Origin: Actinophytocola algeriensis
GTDB taxonomy: Bacteria; Actinomycetota; Actinomycetes; Mycobacteriales; Pseudonocardiaceae
DNA length: 64,000 nucleotides
Direction: 5' to 3'
Assembly: GCF_014203735.1 (NCBI RefSeq)
Contig: NZ_JACHJQ010000002.1
Coordinates: 1-64,000, forward strand
This document shows, one piece after another, positions 8,362 to 19,663 of the stretch. The position numbers and the translations under genes were made by a program. Position 1 is the first letter of the stretch. Each line of letters begins with the position of its first letter. The notes under the pieces are model-generated. The model searched no databases. It was not told the origin of the DNA and saw nothing but the letters and a program-made list of their open reading frames with translations.

Positions 8362-8386
8362 GTGGTCGTCTGGGAGACTCCGCCGC

Positions 8387-8937
8387 ATGGGATTCTTCGG
8401 GCGGGACAAGGCGAACGACGCGGACGCCGACCGGGATGTGCTGGCGGGCCTGCTCTTCCAGGGTGAGGGCATGATCGAGCAGCTGGCCGAGGCGCACCGG
8501 TCGTGGGGGCTCGGCTCGGCCGACCGGTGGGGTCTCGACCAGTGCACGGGCACCATCTCGTGGACGTTCCCGGACAAGGTCGCGACCGCGCCCGCGCAGA
8601 TCCTCGGCAGCTACAACCCCACCGCGGCGAGCTGGCTGTGGGCGTGGGCCAACAAGACCATCCTGCCGGACATGAGCCGCGACTCCGCCGTCGTCCGCGA
8701 CTGGGGCGTCGAACACGGCGTCGACGTGCTCGCCCAGCCGAAGGCCACCGCAGACGACGAGACCGCCGCCAGTCTCGCCGCGCTCGCCGTGCGGATCACC
8801 CGCGCGACGGGCTTCTACCGCGGCACCGGGAGCGCGTCGTTCCCCGTGATCACGTTCGGGCCGGTGACCCTGACCGCCGCGGACGGCTCGACGTCGACGT
8901 TCGCCATCAGCGTGGCCGATGGCACCGACGAAACTCC

Positions 8938-8941
<4 letters not shown>
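8387..8941 (+). CDS. DUF6882-like uncharacterised protein
   Basis: A 184-residue cytoplasmic protein with the Trp-rich pattern SYNPTAASWLWAWANKTI and two acidic helical segments. It matches a family found widely in actinomycetes and Proteobacteria without known function (DUF6882 by memory). The ATG at 8387 lies 25 nt after the TPR-like gene. Its last 4 nt overlap the stop of the convergent small gene. Confidence 0.72.
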
Positions 8942-10961
<2,020 letters not shown>

Positions 10962-11059
10962 AACATGACCAACGCCGCGAAAGCGCCTTTCACAGCACAA
11001 CGGACACCGTGAAGGCGCGCAGGCGCGAAGGGGGTGCGAGCCCCACACCACACCCGAGG

Positions 11060-11112
11060 CTGCCTGCCATCCCAGAGACCTGCCCCTCCGGCGAGGAGCC
11101 GCCGGAGGCAAA
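11060..11112 (+). repeat. Dispersed 53-bp intergenic repeat, family B, copy 2
   Basis: Identical over 53 bases to 193-245 and 18485-18537, with the same internal hairpin and the same following CCGGCGAGGAC-like units. It fills most of the 348-bp gap between rox and the TVP38 gene together with the family A element; no gene is seen in this gap. Confidence 0.8.
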
Positions 11113-11234
11113 ACCCACCCGGCGAGGACACCCATCCGGCGAGAACAACAACCCCGTCGGGCAGAACGTCCGGCGAGAACGACCACGAACCCACCCCAGC
11201 CAACGCAAGTGGACACAGCACTAGACTCGGTGCT

Positions 11235-11882
11235 GTGCCGCGAGTGGGTGTTCTCCTGGCCGTTGGCCTGGTCGCGGCTTTGGTGGTCGCGGCTTTCGTG
11301 CTGCCCGTGCCGGATCCGGCCCAGCTGCGGACGTGGGCGGCGGGCGCGGGGGCGGCGGCGTGGGCGCTGATGTTCCTGGCCTACGTGGTGGCCACGCTCG
11401 TCCCGATCCCGCGCACGGTGTTCTCCCTCGCCTCGGGCCTGCTGCTGGGTCCGGTGGTGGGCGTGGCGGTCGCGCTGACCGCGACGGCCGTCAGCGCACT
11501 GCTGAGCTTCGCGCTGGCCCGGTCGCTGGGCAGGCGGCTGGTGGCCCGGCACCTGACGAGGACACCCGTCCAGGCGGTGGACCGGCGGCTCACCGGCGGC
11601 GGCTGGCTGGCGGTCGCGTCACTGCGGCTGATCCCCGCGATCCCGTTCCTGCCGACCAACTACGCGTGCGGCCTGTCGTCGGTGCGGCCGCGCCCGTACC
11701 TGGCGGGCACCATCGCGGGCAGCGTCCCTGGCACGGCCGCGGCAGTGGCCCTCGGCGACACGCTGACCGGCACCACGCCGCCCGCTTTGCTGGCCGTGTA
11801 CGCGGTGTGTGCGCTGGCGGGCGCGGCCGGTCTGTGGTTCGCGATCCGCAGGCACCGGCTCGAGCCCGCACTGGCGGAGTGA
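11235..11882 (+). CDS. TVP38/TMEM64 (DedA-like) family membrane protein
   Basis: A 215-residue membrane protein of the TVP38/TMEM64 (SNARE-associated, VTT) family. It has about six hydrophobic segments and the family core VVATLVPIPRTVFSLASGLL, GPVVGVAVAL and RLIPAIPFLPTNYACGL. Members are proposed lipid scramblases or flippases. The start is GTG 11235. A TAGACT hexamer ends 7 nt upstream, so the mRNA may be leaderless. The preceding DNA is repeat sequence. Confidence 0.82.
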   Translation: MPRVGVLLAVGLVAALVVAAFVLPVPDPAQLRTWAAGAGAAAWALMFLAYVVATLVPIPRTVFSLASGLLLGPVVGVAVALTATAVSALLSFALARSLGRRLVARHLTRTPVQAVDRRLTGGGWLAVASLRLIPAIPFLPTNYACGLSSVRPRPYLAGTIAGSVPGTAAAVALGDTLTGTTPPALLAVYAVCALAGAAGLWFAIRRHRLEPALAE

Positions 11883-11884
11883 CG

Positions 11885-12769
11885 TCACGGCCTGCGGGAC
11901 ACGACCGTGCGCGGGGACAGGCGGCCTTTCGCCGGCTCGCGGGTGATGGCGCCCGAGGACGCGGCGGAGGTCAGGACGCCGACGGTGTCGGCCGGGCGGT
12001 AGATCGTCTCGTGCAGGGTGTGGTGTTGCAGGTCCGCGACCGTGCAGGTGCCCCGCCTGGCCAGCTCGTCGAGCAGCGCGCGGCGCAGCGGCAGCAGCTG
12101 CGGGGTGAGCGAGATGTCGACCAGCGAGTGCTCCGCGTCGCGCGGATCGCGGTAGCGGATGCCTGCGAACTCGTCCGCGGCCCACAGCTCGTTCTTGAAC
12201 GTCGCCAGGTGCTTGTCGCTGCTCGTCGCGAACAGCAGGAGCCGCACCCGGCGGTCGTCGTCGGCCAGTTCCACCGTGACCGCGTACGGCAGGCCCGCAG
12301 CACGCAGCCGGGTCCGGTACTCGGTCACCTCGTCGGCCGCGGCCGGTGGCAGGGCGAGCAGCACCTCCCGTGCCTTGCCCGGCCCGAGCGACGCGACCAG
12401 GCGCCACGCGGTGGGCTCGTCGAGCGCGCCGGCACCGACATCGAGGTGCGCCAGCACGGGGCCGGTCACCGTCAGGTCTGCCGGGTCCGCGACCGACCGC
12501 AGTGACAGTCCAGGCGCCGCGCCCAGCTCCGTCAGGGCGGTGGTGAGCGACCCCAGGATCACGACGTCGAGCTGGTGGCCGGTGAGCCGGTCGGCGAACT
12601 CGCCGAACACGCGCAGCGCGGACGTGGCGAAGTCGTCGGGGACCGTCTCGACGTAGGTGGCGCGGCGGTGGGACCGCAGCACGGCCGGTGTCCAGGCGTC
12701 GAGGTAGCGCACCAGCAGCTCACGCATCACCGCTGTGTGGGGGTCCGGTCGCTCGGCGCGCACGGCCAT
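11885..12769 (-). CDS. TcmP-like protein with degenerate N-domain and winged-helix tail
   Basis: A 294-residue protein. The start RPDPHTAVMRELLVRYLDAW resembles the opening of three-Cys-motif partner (TcmP) proteins, and NELWAADEFAGIRYRDPRD followed by a winged-helix-like segment (LLDELARRGTCTVADLQHHT) resembles their C-terminal GMT-like wHTH domain. The usual DGFAG motif of the catalytic-looking core is replaced by VETVPDDFATS, so the enzymatic core looks inactive or changed. No three-Cys-motif partner gene is adjacent. Assigned by pattern only; the family itself is poorly understood. Confidence 0.5.
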   Translation of the reverse strand: MAVRAERPDPHTAVMRELLVRYLDAWTPAVLRSHRRATYVETVPDDFATSALRVFGEFADRLTGHQLDVVILGSLTTALTELGAAPGLSLRSVADPADLTVTGPVLAHLDVGAGALDEPTAWRLVASLGPGKAREVLLALPPAAADEVTEYRTRLRAAGLPYAVTVELADDDRRVRLLLFATSSDKHLATFKNELWAADEFAGIRYRDPRDAEHSLVDISLTPQLLPLRRALLDELARRGTCTVADLQHHTLHETIYRPADTVGVLTSAASSGAITREPAKGRLSPRTVVSRRP

Positions 12770-12808
12770 ACACCGGTTGTACCGCGATCACCCGCCCCGC
12801 GCCAGCGG

Positions 12809-13324
12809 TCAGCCGAAGCCGACCTCGGCGGCCGGGGTCACCGCGATCGAACGCCCGGCGTACTGGATGACGCCGAACGTCGTGTTGTGGTGGTCGATGA
12901 TCTGCGCGGCGGTCGGCACGACACCGTCCGGACGGTCCGGTGTGGAGTGGCCGTCGGCCACCAGCACCAGGTCGTAGCCGTGGGACAGCGCGCTGCGGCT
13001 GGTGGAGTCGACGCAGTACTCCGTGGCGTAGCCGGTGACGGCCAGGCGGCGCACGCCCATCTCGGCCAGCACCTCGCCGAGCCCGGAACCGAGGAACCCG
13101 TCCGCGCTGTCCTTGTCCAGCACCACATCGCCTGGCCGGGGCGCCACCGCGGGGTGCACGTCGGCGGGCGCGCCGAGCCGCTGCCGCAGGTAGACGACCG
13201 GCACCCCGGCTGCCCTGGCGCGGTCGGCGAGGTCCGCGACCCGGGACAGGCACGCGTCGAGGTCGTGGGCACCGGTCAGCAGCGCGGGCTGCAGGTCGAT
13301 GATGAGCAGTGCGGTGTCGGCCAT
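12809..13324 (-). CDS. Isochorismatase-family cysteine hydrolase
   Basis: A 171-residue alpha/beta protein of the isochorismatase-like hydrolase superfamily. The catalytic Asp is in ALLIIDLQPAL (residue 10), Lys in DVVLDKDSADGF (about residue 71), and the nucleophilic Cys in AVTGYATEYCVDSTSRSAL (about residue 104). The set suggests an active amidase-type hydrolase (nicotinamidase-like); the substrate is unknown. The gene is divergent from the methyltransferase and stands alone. Confidence 0.85.
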   Translation of the reverse strand: MADTALLIIDLQPALLTGAHDLDACLSRVADLADRARAAGVPVVYLRQRLGAPADVHPAVAPRPGDVVLDKDSADGFLGSGLGEVLAEMGVRRLAVTGYATEYCVDSTSRSALSHGYDLVLVADGHSTPDRPDGVVPTAAQIIDHHNTTFGVIQYAGRSIAVTPAAEVGFG

Positions 13325-13397
13325 CCCCCGACCCTAGGGCCGGCCGCTCAGGGAATCACCCCGATGCGGGCGCCACCCCCGTGTGGTCCACTGCGGC

Positions 13398-14021
13398 ATG
13401 GCCCGAGACCGAACCGACCGCTGGCACCGCTACTGGGACAAGCAGTCCGCCGGTTACGACAGGACGATGGCCGCGATGGACCGCCGGTTCCTCGGCGAGT
13501 CGCGGCGCTGGGCGTGTGAGCAGGCCGAGGGCGACGTGCTCGAGGTGGCCGTCGGCACCGGGCTCAACCTCCCCCACTACCCGGACGGCGCGCGGGTCAC
13601 CGGCGTCGACCTCAGCGACGGCATGCTGGCCGGTGCCCGCCGCCGCGCCGCCGACCTCGGCCACCCGGTCACGCTCCGGCAGGCCGACGCGCACGCCCTC
13701 CCGTTCGCCGACGCCTCGTTCGACACCGTGGTGTGCACCCTCGGGTTGTGCGCGATCCCCGACCACGAGAAGGCGATCGACGAGATGGTCCGGGTGCTGC
13801 GGCCGGGCGGTGCGCTCATCCTCGTCGACCACGTCGAGAGCGCCAACGTGTTCGCCCGTGTCGTCCAGCGCGTCATGGACGTGGTGTCGGTCCCGTTGGC
13901 CGGCGAGCACTTCCGGCGCCGCCCGGCCCGTCTCGTCGCCGCCCGCGGCCTCGACATCGAGCGCGGCGACCGTTTCAAGCTCGGCATCATCGAACGGCTG
14001 GTGGCCCGCAAACCCGTGTGA
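13398..14021 (+). CDS. Class I SAM-dependent methyltransferase
   Basis: A 207-residue methyltransferase (Methyltransf_11/UbiE-like). Motif I is DVLEVAVGTGLNLPHYP (about residues 39-55), followed by VTGVDLSDGMLAGARR, then the post-motif PFADASFDTVVCTLGLCAIP and VLRPGGALILVDHV. The acceptor could be a quinone, lipid or small metabolite. The ATG at 13398 (MARDRTDRW) is preferred over a GTG 15 nt upstream, although neither has a strong Shine-Dalgarno. Confidence 0.85.
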   Translation: MARDRTDRWHRYWDKQSAGYDRTMAAMDRRFLGESRRWACEQAEGDVLEVAVGTGLNLPHYPDGARVTGVDLSDGMLAGARRRAADLGHPVTLRQADAHALPFADASFDTVVCTLGLCAIPDHEKAIDEMVRVLRPGGALILVDHVESANVFARVVQRVMDVVSVPLAGEHFRRRPARLVAARGLDIERGDRFKLGIIERLVARKPV

Positions 14022-14083
14022 GGACACCGGTGTCAGGGTCTTCCCTGATTCGCCGCCCTGCCTCGTGGGGTAGGAAAGTGGCC

Positions 14084-16480
14084 ATGCGAAGGGGCATTCA
14101 CACCGTCGCGGTGCTCACAGCGGCCGCGACGGTTCTGACCATGGTTTCCGGAATGGCCGCCGGTGCGCCGGCTGGCACCGAGCTACGAGAGGGGCGCGGG
14201 CTCGCCGCCGACATCCGGTACACGGAGTACGGCATCCCGCACATCAAGGCCAAGGACTTCGCCGGGCTGGGCTACGGCTACGGGTTCGCCGCCGCGCAGG
14301 ACAACGTCTGCGTGCTCGCGGACACGTACCTGACCGTCGACGCCCAGCGCGCGAAGTACCTCGGCCCGGACGCGCCGGCGAACACCGCGTTCGGGGCGGC
14401 GCGCGACAGCCTGGCGAGCGACCTGTACTTCCAGCAGGTCAACGACTCCCGGGTGGTGGAGCGCGCGGTCGCCGCGCAGGACGGTCCGCGCGAGGAGGTC
14501 CGGGAGCTCGTCCGCGGGTACGTCGCCGGGTACAACCGCTGGCTGCGGGACACCGGGGTGTCCCGCATCTCGGATCCGGCGTGCCGCGGCGCCGCGTGGG
14601 TGCGCCCGATCCGCGAGTCGCAGGTGTACCGGCACTTCCACGCGCTGTCCACGATCGCGGGCCAGGGCCAGGTAATCGACAGCATCGCCGCGGCGGCACC
14701 GCCCACCGCGCCGAGCACGCCCGCGCCGGTGCCGCCGGACGCGGCCGAGCGGGTGCGTGCCGCGCTCGGCGACCGCGCCGACATGGGCAGCAACGCGATC
14801 GCGGTCGGCAAGGACGGCACCGCGAACGGGCGCGGGCTGCTGCTCGGCAACCCGCACTACCCGTGGCACGGCGGCCGCCGGTTCTGGCAGTCGCAGCTGA
14901 CCGTGCCCGGCAAGCTCGACGTGAGCGGCGGCAGCCTGCTGGGCATCCCGATGATCCAGATCGGCTTCAACAAGGACGTGGCGTGGAGCCACACCGTCGC
15001 CACCCCCACCACGTTCGGCCTGTACGAGGTGCGCCTCGCGCCGGGCGACCCGACGACCTACCTGGTCGACGGCAAGGCGGAACGCATGACGAGCAGGCGG
15101 GTGCGCGTCGAGGTGCGCCAGGAGGACGGGTCGACCGGGACCGTGGAGCGCACGCTGTACTCGACGCGGTACGGACCCGTGCTGTCGCCGGTGTTCGGGC
15201 TGCCCCTGGACTGGACGACGGCCACCGCCTACACGATCCGCGACGCCAACCAGGGCAACATGCGTGGCCTCAACACGTGGTTCGACCTGGCACGCACCCG
15301 CAGCACCAAGGACGTCGTGCACGTGCTGTCGCGCACGCAGGGTGTGCCGTGGGTCAACACGATCGCCACCGACCAGTCCGGTCGCGCGCTGTTCGCCGAC
15401 ATCCAGGTGGTCCCGCACGTGACCGACGAGCTGGCCGCGCGCTGCAACACCACGCTCGGCAAGGCGATCTTCCCGAGGTCCGGCATCTCGGTGCTCGACG
15501 GTGCGCGCGGTGACTGCGCGTGGGGCCGCGACCGGGACGCGCTCGTGCCGGGCACCTTCGGGCCCAGCAGGATGCCGGTGCTCACGCGGAGCGACTACGT
15601 GGCGAACTCCAACGACAGCGCCTGGCTGGCCAACCCGCACCAGCCGATCACCGGTTACCCGCGGATCATCGGCGACATCGGCACCGAGCGCGCCCCTCGG
15701 ACCCGCATGGGCATCACGGCGGTCGAGGAGCGGCTGGGGTCGTTCACGCGGCGGTCCATGCAGGACCTGTTGTTCGCCGACCGCAGCTTCGTCGGTGAGC
15801 GGGAGGCGAGCGCGGTGGCCGAGCTGTGCGCCGCGCTGCCCGGCGGCCAGGCACCGACGTCCGGCGGCGGCACGGTCCCCGTCGGCGACGCCTGCACCGC
15901 GCTGTCCGAATGGGACAGGACGATGCGGACGGGCAGCCGTGGCGCGCTGCTGTTCGAACAGTTCTGGCTGCGGGCCGCGGACGCCCTGGAAGCACCGGAC
16001 CTGTGGCGGGTCCCGTTCGACCCGGCCGACCCGGTCGCGACCCCGAACACCCTCGACACGGCGAACCCGGCCGTGGCGGTGGCACTCGGCGACGCGATCG
16101 CCGAGCTGCGGGCGGCGGGCATCGCCCCGGACGCCCCGCTCGGCGAGAACCACTACGTCGTCCGCAACGGCGAACGGATCCCCATCCACGGCGGCCACAA
16201 CGCACACGGGGTGCTCAACATGATCATCCCGGCGTGGGACCCGGCCGCCGGCGACGTCGAGGTGGTGCACGGTTCGAGCCACATCCAGACCGTGTCGTTC
16301 ACCGGCGGCCGCTGCCCGGACGCGACGACGCTGCTCACCTACTCCCAGTCGAGCAACCCGAAGTCGCCGCACTTCGCCGACCAGACGAAGCTGTTCTCGG
16401 CCGGGAAGTGGGTCCGCTCCCGCTTCTGCGAGGGCGACATCCTGTCGTCCCCCGCGCTGAAGGTGGTGCGGTTGCGCTGA
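14084..16480 (+). CDS. Secreted penicillin-acylase family (Ntn-hydrolase) acylase
   Basis: A 798-residue secreted N-terminal nucleophile hydrolase of the penicillin G acylase/AHL-acylase family. A Sec signal peptide (about residues 1-27, ending MAAGAPA) is followed by the alpha chain (from RYTEYGIPHIKAKDFAGLGY), a spacer rich in Ala/Pro, and the autocatalytic site Gly235-Ser236 in MGSNAIAVG; Ser236 becomes the beta-chain N-terminus. Strong actinomycete relatives are aculeacin A, cyclic lipopeptide and AHL acylases, so quorum signals or lipopeptides are plausible substrates. AGGAAAG precedes the ATG. Monocistronic. Confidence 0.88.
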   Translation: MRRGIHTVAVLTAAATVLTMVSGMAAGAPAGTELREGRGLAADIRYTEYGIPHIKAKDFAGLGYGYGFAAAQDNVCVLADTYLTVDAQRAKYLGPDAPANTAFGAARDSLASDLYFQQVNDSRVVERAVAAQDGPREEVRELVRGYVAGYNRWLRDTGVSRISDPACRGAAWVRPIRESQVYRHFHALSTIAGQGQVIDSIAAAAPPTAPSTPAPVPPDAAERVRAALGDRADMGSNAIAVGKDGTANGRGLLLGNPHYPWHGGRRFWQSQLTVPGKLDVSGGSLLGIPMIQIGFNKDVAWSHTVATPTTFGLYEVRLAPGDPTTYLVDGKAERMTSRRVRVEVRQEDGSTGTVERTLYSTRYGPVLSPVFGLPLDWTTATAYTIRDANQGNMRGLNTWFDLARTRSTKDVVHVLSRTQGVPWVNTIATDQSGRALFADIQVVPHVTDELAARCNTTLGKAIFPRSGISVLDGARGDCAWGRDRDALVPGTFGPSRMPVLTRSDYVANSNDSAWLANPHQPITGYPRIIGDIGTERAPRTRMGITAVEERLGSFTRRSMQDLLFADRSFVGEREASAVAELCAALPGGQAPTSGGGTVPVGDACTALSEWDRTMRTGSRGALLFEQFWLRAADALEAPDLWRVPFDPADPVATPNTLDTANPAVAVALGDAIAELRAAGIAPDAPLGENHYVVRNGERIPIHGGHNAHGVLNMIIPAWDPAAGDVEVVHGSSHIQTVSFTGGRCPDATTLLTYSQSSNPKSPHFADQTKLFSAGKWVRSRFCEGDILSSPALKVVRLR

Positions 16481-16526
16481 CACCTGACCGGCGGTGCGCC
16501 TGCAGGGCGTGCCGCCGGTCCGCGCA

Positions 16527-16742
16527 TCAGCCGACGCGTTCGACGACGGCGCGGCGGATCAGGAACCTGCCCGGTTCGCGGACCTGTTCGAAGGCGGCGA
16601 GGTCCACCACGGCATGGCGGTTCTCGATGCGGGCCGCGGACTGGGCGTCGGGCGCCGCCCGCTGCCGCGCGATGAAGGTGAGGTTGTTCCGCAGCGCGGT
16701 GTCCAGTCCCTGGCACGACTCCGCGGCCGAGGCCTGTCTCAT
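16527..16742 (-). CDS. Small hypothetical protein
   Basis: A 71-residue protein rich in Ala and Arg (begins MRQASAAESCQGLDTAL, ends FLIRRAVVERVG) with one cysteine and no membrane segment. The ATG is preceded by AAGGAGCGACC, a strong ribosome binding site, which is the main reason to accept it. No family is recognised. It lies between the acylase (convergent) and the BNR gene (divergent). Confidence 0.55.
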   Translation of the reverse strand: MRQASAAESCQGLDTALRNNLTFIARQRAAPDAQSAARIENRHAVVDLAAFEQVREPGRFLIRRAVVERVG

Positions 16743-16938
16743 CGGTCGCTCCTTCTGTCCGCGGTTGCCAACCCGGGAGACGATCAGTCCGCGCCAAGTG
16801 ATTCACACCAATGTCGGCGCCAGTCCGGCCACCGAGAGTCCCCCGATCGTGTCTCTCCGCGTCGACGGCTCGGTTTTGTCGGTGCCCAGTGCCACACTCG
16901 CCCGTGTCAACGGTGACGTGACATCTGGGAGGTAAGTG

Positions 16939-18051
16939 ATGACCGGCGTTCGCGTGCTCGTCGGCACCCGCAAGGGTGCTTTCGTGCTGACCTCGGACGG
17001 TGCCCGCACGGACTGGGAGGTGTCCGGGCCGCACTTCGGCGGCTGGGAGGTCTACCACGTCGCGGCCTCGCCCGTGACCCCTGACCGGTTGTACGCGGCG
17101 CCGTCCACGGCGTGGTTCGGTCAGCTCATCCAGCGTTCGGACGACGGCGGGAAGTCGTGGGAGCCGGTCGGCAAGGAGTTCGCCTACGACGGTGATCCCG
17201 GTACGCACCAGTACTACGACGGCACGCAGGTGCCGTGGGTGTTCAAACGCGTGTGGCACCTCGAGCCGTCGTTGTTCGACGCCGACGTGGTGTACGCGGG
17301 CATCGAGGACGCCGGGTTGTTCCGCACCGCCGACGGCGGCGCGAGCTGGCACGAGCTGCCCGGCCTTCGCGAGCACGGCACCGGCCCGTCATGGGGCCCT
17401 GGCGCGGGCGGGTTGTGCCTCCACACGATCATGCAGCACCCGGACGACGCGCAGCGGCTGTTCATCGCGATCTCGGCGGCCGGGGCGTTCCGCACCGAGG
17501 ACAGCGGCAAGTCGTGGACCGCGATCAACCGCGGCCTGGTGTCCGACGGCATCCCCGACCCGGACGCGGAGGTGGGCCACTGCGTGCACCGGCTCGCCAT
17601 GCACCCGTCGCGGCCGGACACGCTGTTCATGCAGAAGCACTGGGACGTCATGCGGTCCGACGACGCCGGGGACAACTGGCGGGAGATCAGCGGCAACCTG
17701 CCGACCGACTTCGGGTTCCCGATCGCGGTGCACGCCCACGAGCCGGACACGATCTACGTCGTCCCGATCACCAGCGACTCCGAGCACTACCCGCCGGAGG
17801 GCCGCCTGCGCGTGTACCGGTCCCGGTCCGGCGGCGACGAGTGGGAACCGCTGACGGCGGGGCTGCCGCAGGAGAACTGCTACCTGAACGTGCTGCGAGA
17901 CGCCATGGCCGTGGATTCGCTGGACGACTGCGGCATCTACTTCGGCACCACCGGCGGCCAGGTCTACTGCTCCCCCGACGGCGGCGACACGTGGTCGCCG
18001 ATCGTGAGCCACCTGCCTTCGGTGCTGTCGGTGGAGGTGCAGACCTTGTGA
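16939..18051 (+). CDS. BNR/sialidase-like beta-propeller protein
   Basis: A 370-residue beta-propeller protein with repeated BNR (Asp-box) motifs: [48 protein letters not shown] and [11 protein letters not shown]. There is no signal peptide and no sialidase catalytic Arg triad can be placed, so it is a cytoplasmic member of the exo-alpha-sialidase-like/photosystem-assembly-like propeller group, of unknown role. GGGAGGT precedes ATG 16939. It is translationally coupled to the MoaD/ThiS-fold gene downstream (GTGA overlap), a pairing that suggests a joint function. Confidence 0.82.
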   Translation: MTGVRVLVGTRKGAFVLTSDGARTDWEVSGPHFGGWEVYHVAASPVTPDRLYAAPSTAWFGQLIQRSDDGGKSWEPVGKEFAYDGDPGTHQYYDGTQVPWVFKRVWHLEPSLFDADVVYAGIEDAGLFRTADGGASWHELPGLREHGTGPSWGPGAGGLCLHTIMQHPDDAQRLFIAISAAGAFRTEDSGKSWTAINRGLVSDGIPDPDAEVGHCVHRLAMHPSRPDTLFMQKHWDVMRSDDAGDNWREISGNLPTDFGFPIAVHAHEPDTIYVVPITSDSEHYPPEGRLRVYRSRSGGDEWEPLTAGLPQENCYLNVLRDAMAVDSLDDCGIYFGTTGGQVYCSPDGGDTWSPIVSHLPSVLSVEVQTL

Positions 18052-18347
18052 GTGTCCGCGTCAAGCTGCCCACACACCTGCGCAAGCTCGCGGGTGTCGA
18101 GGGCGAGGTGCGCCTCGACCTCGCCGAGGAGGTGACGACGGACGCGGTGCTAGCAGCCTTGGAGGCCCGCTATCCCGTACTGCGAGGCACCATCCGCGAC
18201 GCGACCACGGGCCGCCGCCGCGCCTACGTCCGCTACTTCGCATGCGAGGAGGACCTGTCCCACGACCCACCGGGCAAACCACTACCCAAACCCGTGGCGG
18301 ACGGCTCGGAACCCTTCCTGGTGGTGGGGTCCATGGCGGGAGGCTGA
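18048..18347 (+). CDS. MoaD/ThiS-type ubiquitin-fold protein
   Basis: A 99-residue beta-grasp protein. It starts [21 protein letters not shown] as in MoaD, and ends exactly in Gly-Gly (VVGSMAGG), the tail that is adenylated and thiocarboxylated in sulfur carriers. It has an unusual insertion ([18 protein letters not shown]) before the tail. The GTG start overlaps the stop of the BNR gene. No MoeB/ThiF activator or moa gene is near, so it probably serves a specialised sulfur transfer or modification rather than housekeeping molybdopterin synthesis. Confidence 0.8.
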   Translation: MSVRVKLPTHLRKLAGVEGEVRLDLAEEVTTDAVLAALEARYPVLRGTIRDATTGRRRAYVRYFACEEDLSHDPPGKPLPKPVADGSEPFLVVGSMAGG

Positions 18348-18383
18348 CAACGCGCAACCACTGCCCCGGGGAGAGAAGGGGAG

Positions 18384-18455
18384 GGAGAGACGGAGAGACG
18401 GAGAGACGGAGAGACGGAGAGACGGAGAGACGGCGGGAAGGCGGGAAGGCGGGAA
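18384..18455. repeat. Octamer tandem repeat (VNTR-like)
   Basis: Nine octamers in register: six exact GGAGAGAC units (18384-18431) followed by three exact GGCGGGAA units (18432-18455). One strand is purine-rich. The array lies in the intergenic gap between the MoaD/ThiS gene and the SDR gene, directly before a family B repeat. Such arrays are prone to slippage. Confidence 0.9.
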
Positions 18456-18484
18456 GGGCGCGAGCCCACACCACCCCCAAAAGA

Positions 18485-18537
18485 CTGCCTGCCATCCCAG
18501 AGACCTGCCCCTCCGGCGAGGAGCCGCCGGAGGCAAA
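18485..18537 (+). repeat. Dispersed 53-bp intergenic repeat, family B, copy 3
   Basis: Identical to 193-245 and 11060-11112 with the same hairpin and following CCGGCAAGGAC/CCGGCGAGGAC units. It lies between two convergent genes, next to the octamer array. No gene is seen in 18348-18619. Confidence 0.8.
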
Positions 18538-18619
18538 GCCCGTCCGGCAAGGACACCCGTCCGGCGAGGACAACGCACCCCGTGCCCAACGCGAAGGCCA
18601 GGCAGATCCGACGGCTCGT

Positions 18620-19522
18620 CTACGGACGAACGCGCAGCCGCGGCGGCAGGCGCCGCTCAACACCGTAAGGCTGCAGATGCGGACCGAGCGGCCCGAGAAA
18701 CGCGGCCGCCATGGCTTGCGGCGTCCAGCGGTCAGCACTGGCGTGCGGATGATCGGCGAACGGGTCGGTCGTCACCACGGACACCCGATGTCCGTCGAAG
18801 CGGAGGAACTGACCGGTGATGCCGTCGGCCAGATCGCTGAGCAGGAACGTGACGAGCGGCGCCACCGCTTCCGGCAGCTTGCCGTCGATCCCGGCGAGCG
18901 GCGGCGCGTCCTGTGTGGACGGCGCGAGGTCGCGGCCGAGCGCGTTCTCGGTCATGCGGGTCAGCGCCATCGGGGAGATCGCGTTGACCCGGATGCCCGC
19001 TGCTTCCAGGTCGAGGGCCGAACTGTAGGTGAGTGCGGCGAGCGCCCCTTTGGTCGCGGCGTAGGTCGAGACGCTCGGGAACCCGAACATGCCACCGGAC
19101 GAGGCGTTGACGATCGCTCCGCCGCCGCCGTCCCGCATGACGGCACTGGCCGCGGCCTGACACTGCAGCGCGCCGAGCACGTTGACCAGCACCGCCCGGT
19201 GCATGGTGTCCGGCCGCTCGTCCCACGGCCGCGCCTCGTGGTAGATGCCCGCGTTGTTGACCAGCCCGTCGAGCCTGCCGAAGGCGGTGACGCAGGTGGC
19301 GACGAGCGCGTCGACGGCGTCGGGGTCGCTGACGTCGTGCCCGCTGGCGACCGCGCTCCCACCCGCGGCACCGACCTCGTCGACGACCGCTCGCGCCTCG
19401 GTCGCGTCGACGTCGTTGACGACCACTGACGCCCCGGCCGCGGCCAGGTCCAGCGCGTAGGCCCGGCCGAGCCCACGCCCAGCCCCCGTCACGATCACCG
19501 CCCGGTCTTCGAGGAGACGCAC
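18620..19522 (-). CDS. Short-chain dehydrogenase/reductase with C-terminal extension
   Basis: A 300-residue classical SDR. The NAD(P) motif TGAGRGLG is at residues 12-19, followed by VVVNDVDA, NNAG (LVNNAGIYHEA), the catalytic Ser in IVNASSGGMFGF, and YAATKGA (Tyr-x-x-x-Lys) near residue 155. Asp after the second beta strand favours NAD. It is longer than the usual 250 residues, with a tail of about 40 residues after the substrate loop. The GTG at 19522 is the first in-frame start before VRLLEDRAVIVTGAG. Divergent from the M20 amidohydrolase. Confidence 0.85.
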   Translation of the reverse strand: MRLLEDRAVIVTGAGRGLGRAYALDLAAAGASVVVNDVDATEARAVVDEVGAAGGSAVASGHDVSDPDAVDALVATCVTAFGRLDGLVNNAGIYHEARPWDERPDTMHRAVLVNVLGALQCQAAASAVMRDGGGGAIVNASSGGMFGFPSVSTYAATKGALAALTYSSALDLEAAGIRVNAISPMALTRMTENALGRDLAPSTQDAPPLAGIDGKLPEAVAPLVTFLLSDLADGITGQFLRFDGHRVSVVTTDPFADHPHASADRWTPQAMAAAFLGPLGPHLQPYGVERRLPPRLRVRP

Positions 19523-19663
19523 GACCAGCCCTTCATCAACGTCTACGTAGATGCTGACAGCATGGTGTGCGATCGGCCCGCGGTCAAGAACAGCGGACGT
19601 CGCCGCGCTGCTCGAGCGGTGACCGTGTTGCCGATCTCCGCGCGGATCTCGATAGTGGTCGCC

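Noticed and set aside
14183-16483. 766-codon open frame opposite the penicillin-acylase gene
   Set aside because: It has the Arg/Pro/Gly/Val composition of a GC-rich antisense frame and no domain. The plus strand has a signal peptide, the Ntn site and family similarity along its whole length.
18061-18738. Minus-strand frame with repeated Ser-Val-Ser-Pro-Ser-Leu units
   Set aside because: The repeats are just the translation of the octamer DNA array, and neighbouring parts are the antisense of the MoaD/ThiS gene and a family B repeat.
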